Positions 13,641 to 20,212 of a stretch of 25,584 nt of DNA are shown here, piece by piece. A model generated the notes under the pieces. That model was given only the letters and a program-made list of their open reading frames with translations, searched no databases and had not been told where the DNA came from. The stretch's first letter is position 1. Each line of letters opens with the position of its first letter. The stretch lies in the IMG/VR virus record IMGVR_UViG_3300030450_001527, positions 1-25,584 of that record, one strand, 5' to 3'. The stretch comes from a virus. The position numbers and the translations under genes are program-made.

Positions 13641-15140
13641 TTAAATCATAACTTGAAACTCTTTTCTAGTTCTCCCTTGAATAATGTGTAGGTTTTGTTT
13701 AGTTCTTGTTACACCAACATAGAACGCTCGACACTCGTTGTCTGGGCTTTTGTATAATTCATCAAAAGTTCTAGTAGCCATGTCTGTTAAAAGCACAACA
13801 TTTTCACATTCTCCACCTTTAGTAGCGTGTATAGTGTTCAGCTTAATTCTTGAAGAATTTACTTTTTGGTGCTTACGCAAGCAAGATATAATATACTCCC
13901 TTTGGGAATCCCCTATTAAATCAAACACAGCGTGCCAAATACCATCAACCATAAGACCATAGCTTTCCTTTAATTGATTAATGTCTAGTAATGTGTCTGG
14001 GTCGACCTGTTTAAGAGTTTTAAAGCCAGTCTTAACTCCTTTACCTGCTTTCATGTAACCGTATATCTTCTTTACTCTTATGGCTTCTATACTTTCTCCT
14101 TTACGCAAAGACTCCCAATCCAGAATAGCTTTCAATAAATTTTCTGTTACAGAAGGTTTATTATTCTTAGTATAGAAGAACCCACAAGTCCTGAGATGTT
14201 GTTCTACATTATTTAATAGGTAATTGTTTCTTGCTAAAAACAGCCATTCTCCTTCGCTATAGTCTATATGCTCATAGCTATTATGGTAGGTAACGCTTCC
14301 TTCATCCTCTCTAGGTATCCATGTTTTATGTCTTCTCTTTTTAATACGCTTAACAATATTAAGAGCTACATCATGAACCTTTTTAGGTACTCTGTAACTT
14401 TGTTCCAGATATATTTCTTTACCGTCTAAATTTATAAAATGATCTGTATCTGCACCTGCCCATTTATAAATAGCTTGGTCATCGTCCCCTGCTATGTAAA
14501 CGTGTTCTAAACCTTGAGCCAATTTATGCACACACTTCCATTGTAAAGCAGATAAGTCTTGAGCTTCGTCTACAATTAAAGCCTTTAAAGGTGGGCGAGT
14601 ATCAAAGTCTATAAACCCAGAAAGCATATCAGTGTAGTCTTTTAGAAAGTTTGTTTGTTTAAAATTATTGTAGCTACTACAGAACCAGTCAAAATGAATC
14701 CAACTCAAATCACCCTGAGCCACGTTCCAAGCTTCTCGGTAAGTTTTACAGGTATTACGTGCCATGTTTTCTAGGAATAACATATTGTCCCCTAAACTAT
14801 TTAACGCCATTAAATTTTCACCGTCCCAAGCTGAGTTAATACGTTCCCCAACCAATTGACTAAATGTTCGTAAGTCTTTACGGTCTAGTACATCCGACTT
14901 AGTAAGTCCTTGCCAAAAATAACAAAGCGAATGAATCGTTCGGAAATATATTAATTGATCTGGTTCATAGTCAAACTTAGCAACCGCACGAGTTAGTGCT
15001 TCTGTTGCAGCTTTCTTAGTAAACGCAAGGTATGCTAATTCATATGGTTGTATATCTTCTTGGAATAAATCTTCAACTTTATTAAGCAGGAAAGTAGTTT
15101 TCCCAGTTCCAGGTGGTCCAAGAACTATGTTCCAACTCAC
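13641..15140 (-). CDS. UvrD/Rep-like superfamily 1 helicase
   Basis: The 499 aa protein has the SF1A helicase motifs in order: Walker A GPPGTGKT (8-15), Ia FTKKAA (40-45), RTIHSL (67-72), Walker B DEAQD (191-195), III GDDDQAIYKWAGA (218-230), IV QSYR (247-250), V HATKGGE (438-444), and VI YVGVTRTKQNL (474-484). It should be an ATP-dependent 3'-5' DNA helicase. It is shorter than E. coli UvrD because the 1B and 2B insertions are reduced. Its start overlaps the primase stop by 4 bases, and no other helicase is next to the primase. It may therefore serve the replication fork directly, though repair or recombination is equally possible. Confidence 0.94.
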   Translation of the reverse strand: MSWNIVLGPPGTGKTTFLLNKVEDLFQEDIQPYELAYLAFTKKAATEALTRAVAKFDYEPDQLIYFRTIHSLCYFWQGLTKSDVLDRKDLRTFSQLVGERINSAWDGENLMALNSLGDNMLFLENMARNTCKTYREAWNVAQGDLSWIHFDWFCSSYNNFKQTNFLKDYTDMLSGFIDFDTRPPLKALIVDEAQDLSALQWKCVHKLAQGLEHVYIAGDDDQAIYKWAGADTDHFINLDGKEIYLEQSYRVPKKVHDVALNIVKRIKKRRHKTWIPREDEGSVTYHNSYEHIDYSEGEWLFLARNNYLLNNVEQHLRTCGFFYTKNNKPSVTENLLKAILDWESLRKGESIEAIRVKKIYGYMKAGKGVKTGFKTLKQVDPDTLLDINQLKESYGLMVDGIWHAVFDLIGDSQREYIISCLRKHQKVNSSRIKLNTIHATKGGECENVVLLTDMATRTFDELYKSPDNECRAFYVGVTRTKQNLHIIQGRTRKEFQVMI

Positions 15141-16642
15141 AACATATCCTCTGTAAAGTCATGGGCGTCTAATGTTTCATCCCTGTATTCAAATTCTGGT
15201 ATAAACCAGACGTTAGTACCTCTACCTTTTAAATTCCAGAAAACATGCTTAGCTTTTAGGTCTCTTAATTTACTAGCAATTTTATTGGTTTCTAACTCAG
15301 TAAACCTGTGTTTAACTAGGTATTCTTTTAAATCTTTTATTCTAAAGAAAGTATTACCGTCTTCTGTGTATGGTTTACCTAATAAAACTTCCTCTCTTGT
15401 GCTAGCTTGTGCTAAATCACTACAGAAAGATTCTAATAATTCCATAAACTGACCGTCTAGTGATACGTCTGTGCTTACTTCTATTATTTCCATACCATTA
15501 TCCATTAGTGTTTGGATTTGTGCTTGCCATGCCCTTTCGTTAGTTCTAGGGGGCATAATATTTAAGGTCTCCATACAACTACGTTGAAACTTAGTTTGAT
15601 TTTGTAATTGCTCTGTAGTTAATTCTAGCCTCTTATCATCTATTGATAAGAACCACAGGGGTGGTTTAGAGTCTAGCTTAGCTAAGCTAGAAAAAGTTGG
15701 AGTAGTATTGCCTTTACCCACACCAAACTTACACGTTCTACACTTTTGTACGTCACAATAAGAGCGTATGGGTTCATCCCCACACTTATAGTTATACTCT
15801 TTTTTATCTAGAGTACTGATTAAGGTTAGTACCTCTTTAGCAGGTAAGGGGGGTTGAACAAACTTACGATTATATTCTTCTATATCTGTTTGCCACTGGT
15901 CAGGGGAAGATTGTTTTAAATAGACACCCACATTAAACAATCCATTATTACGAGTACCTTCAGGGAAACCTTGTTTTAATAAAGTTTTTAAACACGGTGG
16001 TCCACCTTCCATTTCCTCTACTTCAGGCACAGAAAGTTCAAGTAACTCTTCGCTAGTTACCTTACGACTATTGGCAAAGTTTATAAATTCTTCTGGTGTT
16101 AAAGACTCACCCTTAGCACTAAAGGCATATCTAATAGAGGTTTCCCCACCAAAATATGGCATGTTCAACCAACTACCTATGTCTCCACGATCAACTAGGA
16201 CTTCCCTTTGTTTAGGGAATATTTCTACACCACCATAACCAAGACCTGCAGCTAACTCTCTAAGTTTGTCCTGCATATCCCCAGCACTTACCCAATCATT
16301 GGTAAAACAGAAGATATGAGCACCACCACTCTTACTTCTACATACTACTAAAGGTACTTTAAAAGATTCTACCTTTTTAACTAATTCTGGTAAGTCTAAG
16401 GGGTAGGTATCAACATCAACCACACCCCACTTAACTAAGTTGTCTTCGTTGATAGGTATGATACCCAATCCAAGAGTTCCTTCTAAGTGTGATTGCCAGT
16501 TGTCTAAATTGGCTCCGATTGTTTTTATTGTTTTAGCAATACCTTGTTGCTTCTGACCTGTGTTTTCACTATTAATAGTAAAAGTACCGTGAGCTCTTTT
16601 TGAGCCTTCGAATAGTAAGCTAAATTGTTCTGTTAAATTCAA
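15137..16642 (-). CDS. Primase with archaeo-eukaryotic primase (TOTE/PrimPol-like) domain, TTG start
   Basis: The 501 aa protein has an archaeo-eukaryotic primase core. Asp76-x-Asp78 lies in VVDVDTY, the nucleotide-binding RSKSGGAHIF (102-111) follows, and Glu140 in GGVEIFPK fits the third metal ligand. A PriCT-like linker with PEGTRNNGLFNVG (227-239) comes next, then four cysteines (287, 296, 301, 304) able to bind zinc or an Fe-S cluster. The C-terminal 190 residues have no helicase motif. It should synthesise primers for the phage polymerase, possibly extending them as well. Positions 16642-16640 read TTG, with AAGGAG (16654-16649) 6 bases upstream. No in-frame ATG lies near, so TTG is the probable start. 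It is coupled to the UvrD-like helicase gene by a 4-base overlap. Confidence 0.85.
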   Translation of the reverse strand: MNLTEQFSLLFEGSKRAHGTFTINSENTGQKQQGIAKTIKTIGANLDNWQSHLEGTLGLGIIPINEDNLVKWGVVDVDTYPLDLPELVKKVESFKVPLVVCRSKSGGAHIFCFTNDWVSAGDMQDKLRELAAGLGYGGVEIFPKQREVLVDRGDIGSWLNMPYFGGETSIRYAFSAKGESLTPEEFINFANSRKVTSEELLELSVPEVEEMEGGPPCLKTLLKQGFPEGTRNNGLFNVGVYLKQSSPDQWQTDIEEYNRKFVQPPLPAKEVLTLISTLDKKEYNYKCGDEPIRSYCDVQKCRTCKFGVGKGNTTPTFSSLAKLDSKPPLWFLSIDDKRLELTTEQLQNQTKFQRSCMETLNIMPPRTNERAWQAQIQTLMDNGMEIIEVSTDVSLDGQFMELLESFCSDLAQASTREEVLLGKPYTEDGNTFFRIKDLKEYLVKHRFTELETNKIASKLRDLKAKHVFWNLKGRGTNVWFIPEFEYRDETLDAHDFTEDML

Positions 16643-16654
16643 CAGATTCTCCTT
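16640..16654 (-). promoter_or_regulatory. Ribosome binding site that decides a TTG start (primase)
   Basis: Read leftward the sequence is AAGGAGAATCTG followed by TTG. The AGGAG core is 6 bases from the TTG, a normal spacing. The first in-frame ATG is more than 120 codons downstream, past the catalytic motifs. The primase must therefore start at TTG, which usually lowers the rate of initiation. Confidence 0.75.
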
Positions 16655-16665
16655 ATAATAAATAA

Positions 16666-16735
16666 GCTAGTGCGGTGGGAAGCCTTAACTGGAGGACAGA
16701 GACTTGGAGGTTTCCCACCTTACAGCATCACTAGC
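16666..16735 (-). ncRNA. Long imperfect hairpin in the primase leader; structured RNA, attenuator or terminator
   Basis: Two stems are stacked. GCTAGTG (16666-16672) pairs with CACTAGC (16729-16735), and GGTGGGAA (16674-16681) pairs with TTCCCACC (16712-16719). The inner stem continues after one mismatch (C16683-G16710, C16684-G16709, T16685-A16708) to a loop of about 20 bases. One side has a 1-base and the other a 9-base bulge. It is strikingly GC-rich for this genome. It lies 41 bases past the SSB-like gene's stop and 12 bases before the AAGGAG of the primase. Read leftward, TTATTTATT follows the outer stem, so partial termination is possible. A protein-binding leader controlling the TTG-started primase is the alternative. 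The functional class is uncertain. Confidence 0.6.
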
Positions 16736-16776
16736 AAGACTGAAATAAATCCCAAGCCCTGTCTAACTAAATTATT

Positions 16777-17559
16777 CTAGAATGGTGCTTCTGAAGTAGT
16801 CTCGCTATCATTAGCTTGTGATAAATTCACATCACCCACAGTTGTTGCAAAGTCTTTTGCAGCTTGGTAGAAGAACATGTCTTCTTCCGATAGTGGTCCA
16901 TCCATAGTTATATTCCAACCGAACCAAGTTCCACGGTCATTGGACTCAGCTTTAGTTTTCATAACATATTTATGACTATAACTTGCAGGGGTAAATACTT
17001 TATCTCCCGAACGCATTTTTATACTCGCCATAATAGAGTTCCAAGTACGAGACTTCTTCAGCTGAGTACCAGCCATAGCTATCATCGCATTGTCGTAACT
17101 ACCGTCTTCGTGTATTGATAATACAAAGTGCGTAGCTGAAGTTTGGATATAATTACCATTCTCCAACATATCTCTACCCATATTATCTTTAGTAGTTTTA
17201 GACAAGATACTAGCGTCTTCATGTTGAGCTACTAGCCCACCTCCAGACTCTCTTGGTCCCCACTCTAAAAATAAACGCTTATAAGCCACAGGTAAAACTA
17301 CCAGTGGATTATCGTTTGTATAGAGTTTACTAGTGACGGTATTTATAATATCACCAGCATTTGCACCTTCGACATACTTACCATCGTTCTTTAATACTTC
17401 TGGGCTCATAGCCTGTAGTACTTTTAAACGAGGGATAGTAATATCCTCGGCAGTTAATGTTTCTAGTCCACTGTTGGCGTCTTCTATAAAAGCAGACGGC
17501 ACAGCAACACTAGTGTTTTTCTTTTCGCTTATAGCGTTTTCACTTTTTTCATTACTCAT
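16777..17559 (-). CDS. Probable single-stranded DNA-binding protein
   Basis: A 260 aa protein with a charged N-terminus and a conserved-looking core (ITIPRLKVLQAMSPEV, GANAGDIINTVT, VVLPVAYKRLFLEWGPRESG). The core resembles phage proteins found beside replication genes. The C-terminal tail is acidic and ends ETTSEAPF. A Pro-Phe tip after acidic residues is the partner-docking tail of bacterial SSB proteins, and phage SSBs also use acidic tails. No OB-fold motif can be proven by eye. It is placed between a coiled-coil protein and the primase, where an SSB is expected. A role in DNA modification or an unrelated OB-fold protein is possible. It is linked to the 177 aa gene by a 4-base overlap. 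Confidence 0.6.
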   Translation of the reverse strand: MSNEKSENAISEKKNTSVAVPSAFIEDANSGLETLTAEDITIPRLKVLQAMSPEVLKNDGKYVEGANAGDIINTVTSKLYTNDNPLVVLPVAYKRLFLEWGPRESGGGLVAQHEDASILSKTTKDNMGRDMLENGNYIQTSATHFVLSIHEDGSYDNAMIAMAGTQLKKSRTWNSIMASIKMRSGDKVFTPASYSHKYVMKTKAESNDRGTWFGWNITMDGPLSEEDMFFYQAAKDFATTVGDVNLSQANDSETTSEAPF

Positions 17560-18089
17560 TTTTTTATTACCTTAGTTTTCTGACCTATGTAAACATTGAA
17601 AGTTTCTAAAGGCAGGTCAGAGCCTTTTTCCACTTGTTCCCGCACAAACGCTTTTAGAGTCATAGGCTCTACCCACTTTTTCTGTGCGGTAGAAAACCCA
17701 TTATCTTCCAGCTCTTCTGCGAGCTTCTTAGCAGAGTCGTCTTCTTCCCTGCCAAAACTTACTGAAACTGTGTTTTTAATAATATCGCTAAAGCCGTTTT
17801 CATCAAGCCAATCGAATGCTTCCTCACGGTTTTCATCTGTGATACGTGCTGAATAATATGTTGTAGTGGTAATTTTATTACCGTCTTTAAGGGTAATTTC
17901 GCTTAGCCCCAATTCATTTAACATATTGGGTATTATTATTTCACTTAACTCTCTAGTCTTAGCTTTTAACTTACCCATTTGTTCTTCTAAGTCAGCAAAC
18001 TCAGATAAGAGTTCTCCTAACTCTTCTGAACGACTAGTTAAGTCTTTTAAACTAGTGTCATTTATATTTTTTTCTTCTGGTTCAAACAT
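17556..18089 (-). CDS. Coiled-coil phage protein (177 aa), host-nuclease inhibitor-like or replication accessory
   Basis: The first 60 residues form a helical heptad-like coil (LKDLTSRSEELGELLSEF, LEEQMGKLKAKTRELSEI). A compact part follows with NMLNELGLSEITLKDG, FDWLDENGF, and a C-terminal segment with VREQVEKGSDLP and ETFNVYIGQKTKV. The order coiled coil, LGL-x-x-x-x-L-x-D-G, then the FDWLxExGF segment occurs in many phages beside SSB-like genes. Some of those are labelled Gam-like nuclease inhibitors by distant similarity, which I cannot confirm. It overlaps the 103 aa gene by 8 bases. Confidence 0.7.
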   Translation of the reverse strand: MFEPEEKNINDTSLKDLTSRSEELGELLSEFADLEEQMGKLKAKTRELSEIIIPNMLNELGLSEITLKDGNKITTTTYYSARITDENREEAFDWLDENGFSDIIKNTVSVSFGREEDDSAKKLAEELEDNGFSTAQKKWVEPMTLKAFVREQVEKGSDLPLETFNVYIGQKTKVIKK

Positions 18090-18393
18090 TTGTAGTTACC
18101 TCCACGCAGTAATATGTATGTTCTCGGTTATCCCACTTTAATAATTTAGCCCTACCTCTATTATTTTGTAAAGCAAAGTGTACGCAAATACCTATCGCAG
18201 CAGGATCACCTATTAATAGTAAATAGTCATCATCGGAAAAGTCTTTAAGTTTTTTACGAACCATACTAACAGTTGGTCCAGGGCTGAACATTAAATCAGG
18301 GTAATCACCTAATACAAATTCAAACTCCCCATACTTTGCGGCAGAGAGAATGTTTTTATTAGCACTTGGCTTTTGAACTACATGTACTGTCAT
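18082..18393 (-). CDS. Conserved phage protein (103 aa), first gene of the leftward replication operon
   Basis: A 103 aa protein with the conserved-looking stretches FSPGPTVSMV, FSDDDYLLLIGDPAAIGI and NNRGRAKLLKWDNREHTYY. I have seen the pattern SPGPTV, then DFSDDDYLLLxGDPxAIG, then GRxxLLKWD in uncultured marine phage genomes, always unannotated. It looks like a small alpha/beta protein, and the GDP turn followed by a small-residue helix could bind a nucleotide or metal. It stands first in the leftward array, behind a hairpin leader, so it is probably expressed early and well. The function is unknown. Confidence 0.75.
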   Translation of the reverse strand: MTVHVVQKPSANKNILSAAKYGEFEFVLGDYPDLMFSPGPTVSMVRKKLKDFSDDDYLLLIGDPAAIGICVHFALQNNRGRAKLLKWDNREHTYYCVEVTTNV

Positions 18394-18416
18394 CTTGTTT
18401 CTTGTCTCTTAAAGTT

Positions 18417-18438
18417 GGGCTACTTTTTACAGTAGCCC
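18417..18438 (-). promoter_or_regulatory. Perfect 8-bp hairpin in the leader of the leftward operon
   Basis: GGGCTACT (18417-18424) pairs perfectly with AGTAGCCC (18431-18438) across a 6-base loop. It lies 23 bases before the first gene of the leftward operon. There is no T-run directly after it in the leftward direction, so it looks more like a 5' stabilising or regulatory stem than a terminator. Confidence 0.6.
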
Positions 18439-18548
18439 CATATTCACGGGAGATAACTATGAATAATTAATTACTTATTAATAAAATAATTAAGTAAATT
18501 AACTATACGCTTGATGGTTTAAAAAATAAAGCCTTATGTTAAATAAAT

Positions 18549-18695
18549 ACCTATTACTATATATGGTGGATAGAAATAAATTATTTTAAAAATTAAAAAA
18601 CGCTAATAATAGCTAATAGCAGTAATAGGACTTTTGTAACTCTAGGTATTTAAAGGCGTCAAGGGGTATTAGCAAAACCTATTGACTACCTATTG
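18549..18695. repeat. Iteron-like ACCTATT/TAATAGG motifs
   Basis: ACCTATTG occurs at 18677-18684 and 18688-18695, exactly 11 bases apart (about one helical turn), and ACCTATTA occurs at 18549-18556. In the opposite orientation TAATAGG is at 18623-18629. TAATAGC is tandem at 18607-18613 and 18614-18620. AGTAATAGG (18621-18629) is the exact inverse of CCTATTACT (18550-18558). Repeated sites on one face of the helix beside a promoter or origin suggest binding of an oligomeric regulator or initiator. Confidence 0.55.
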
Positions 18696-18766
18696 GCATA
18701 AAACACGTAATAGTATTTTAGAATTAAGTAGAAGTAGTTTATAGTTATATATAAGAAACGAGACAA

Positions 18767-20212
18767 ATGACAGAATTTATATTTAAGACTGATCCTTATG
18801 ATCACCAGCGTCAAGCCTTAACTGAATCTTGGGATAGAGAAGAGTATGCTCTCTTTATGGAGATGGGTTGTGGTAAATCTAAAGTTGTTATTGATAACTT
18901 TGTTCATTTGTATGGTCAATCAAAAGTTTACAATGTTCTAATTGTTGCACCTAAAGGTGTATACAATAATTGGATAGCTAAAGAAATACCCACACACATG
19001 GCAGACCATGTAACACACGACATAGTTAAGTGGCAAAGTAATCACACTAAGAAGTTTGAAAAAGAAATGGAAAAACTTTTCGAATTTGATTTTAAATTAA
19101 AAATACTTGTTATGAATATAGACGCTTTTAGTACTAAAAAAGGTTGTCAGTATGCTAGTAGGTTTATACAACACAATAAAACTATGTTTATAATAGACGA
19201 AAGCACAACTATAAAAAACCCAGAAGCAAAACGCACAGCTAATTGTGTTAGGTTAGGTAAGTATGCACACTACAAAAGAATCCTAACAGGTTCACCCATA
19301 ACTAAAAGCCCATTAGATTTATATAGTCAATGTATGTTTTTAGATCCAGCAATACTAGGCTTTAGCAGTTTTTATTCTTTCCGTGCAAGATACGCAGACC
19401 TAATAGAAAAACGTGGTCAAGGTAGAACCTACAAATTTGTAGCAGGATATAAAAATTTAGAAGAGTTAAATGAAACTTTAGAAAAATTTAGCCATAGAGT
19501 TCTAAAGAAAGACTGCTTAGATCTACCAGAAAAAGTGTATATGCGTAGAGAAATACAAATGACACCTGATCAAGTAAAAGCCTATAGAGAATTACAAAGG
19601 TTTTCTGTTACTTTATTAAAAAATTCTAAGACTGTAACCATAAACCATGTCATAACGCAAATCATACGTTTACACCAAATTTCATGTGGATTCACAGTAA
19701 CCGATGACGGAGTTACTACCGAAATATCTTCTCAGAGGCTTCCAGAATTGCTGTCTATTATAGAAGAAACAGATGGAAAGATGATTATTTGGGCAAATTA
19801 TAGATACGATATACAACGTATAGAAAAAACCTTAAAAGAACTTTATGGTAATAATTCAGTAGGAACTTACTACGGTGGAGTTGAACAAGAAGAACGTGAA
19901 AGGGTAATTGAAGAGTTTCAAAATCCAGACAGCCCTTTAAGATTTTTTGTTGGTAATACTCAAACTGGTGGCTACGGTATTACACTGACTGCTGCCAGCA
20001 CGGTAGTGTACTATAGCAACAACTATGATTTAGAAAAACGTTTACAATCAGAAGACCGTGCTCATCGTATTGGTCAAACCAATAAAGTTACTTATATAGA
20101 TATTGTTTGTGAAAAAACTGTTGATGAAAAAATAGTGAAAGCATTAAGAAAGAAACAATCTATTGCTAGCTTAGTTCTAGGCGAAGACCGTATTACTGAT
20201 TGGTTAACTTAG
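18767..20212 (+). CDS. SNF2-type superfamily 2 helicase/ATPase
   Basis: The 481 aa protein, the only plus-strand gene, has SF2/SNF2 motifs. A Q-motif-like YDHQRQAL (11-18) precedes Walker A MGCGKS (33-38). Motif Ia is IVAPKGVYNNW, Walker B is DEST (144-147), motif III is TGSP (174-177), and motif V is TQTGGYGITLTAAS. Motif VI is QSEDRAHRIGQ (427-437), the SNF2 hallmark. The length is that of a compact two-RecA-domain phage enzyme without extra domains. It should translocate on double-stranded DNA, with roles proposed for phage relatives in replication, recombination or branch migration. The ATG has only a weak GAG-type ribosome binding site. Its TAG stop overlaps the stop of the opposing gene. 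Confidence 0.93.
   Translation: MTEFIFKTDPYDHQRQALTESWDREEYALFMEMGCGKSKVVIDNFVHLYGQSKVYNVLIVAPKGVYNNWIAKEIPTHMADHVTHDIVKWQSNHTKKFEKEMEKLFEFDFKLKILVMNIDAFSTKKGCQYASRFIQHNKTMFIIDESTTIKNPEAKRTANCVRLGKYAHYKRILTGSPITKSPLDLYSQCMFLDPAILGFSSFYSFRARYADLIEKRGQGRTYKFVAGYKNLEELNETLEKFSHRVLKKDCLDLPEKVYMRREIQMTPDQVKAYRELQRFSVTLLKNSKTVTINHVITQIIRLHQISCGFTVTDDGVTTEISSQRLPELLSIIEETDGKMIIWANYRYDIQRIEKTLKELYGNNSVGTYYGGVEQEERERVIEEFQNPDSPLRFFVGNTQTGGYGITLTAASTVVYYSNNYDLEKRLQSEDRAHRIGQTNKVTYIDIVCEKTVDEKIVKALRKKQSIASLVLGEDRITDWLT

Larger units (their letters stand above)
18394..18766. promoter_or_regulatory. Divergent control region (373 bases, no gene)
   Basis: Genes point away from both ends, so promoters for the leftward replication operon and the rightward SNF2 helicase must lie here. 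Rightward, TTGACT at 18682-18687 resembles a -35 hexamer. TAATAG at 18708-18713 is 20 bases further, long for a -10, and TATATA just before the helicase start is another candidate. The region also contains a GC-rich hairpin (18417-18438), an AT-rich inverted repeat TTACTTA/TAAGTAA (18471-18477 and 18491-18497), and repeated ACCTATT/TAATAGG motifs. It is very AT-rich in the middle. An origin of replication is a reasonable alternative or additional role. Confidence 0.6.

Noticed and set aside
13641-16642. TOTE conflict system (primase with helicase and nuclease)
   Set aside because: The primase domain is similar, but the C-terminal helicase and nuclease of such systems are not fused to it. Polymerase, SSB-like protein and a separate UvrD-like helicase point to ordinary phage replication.
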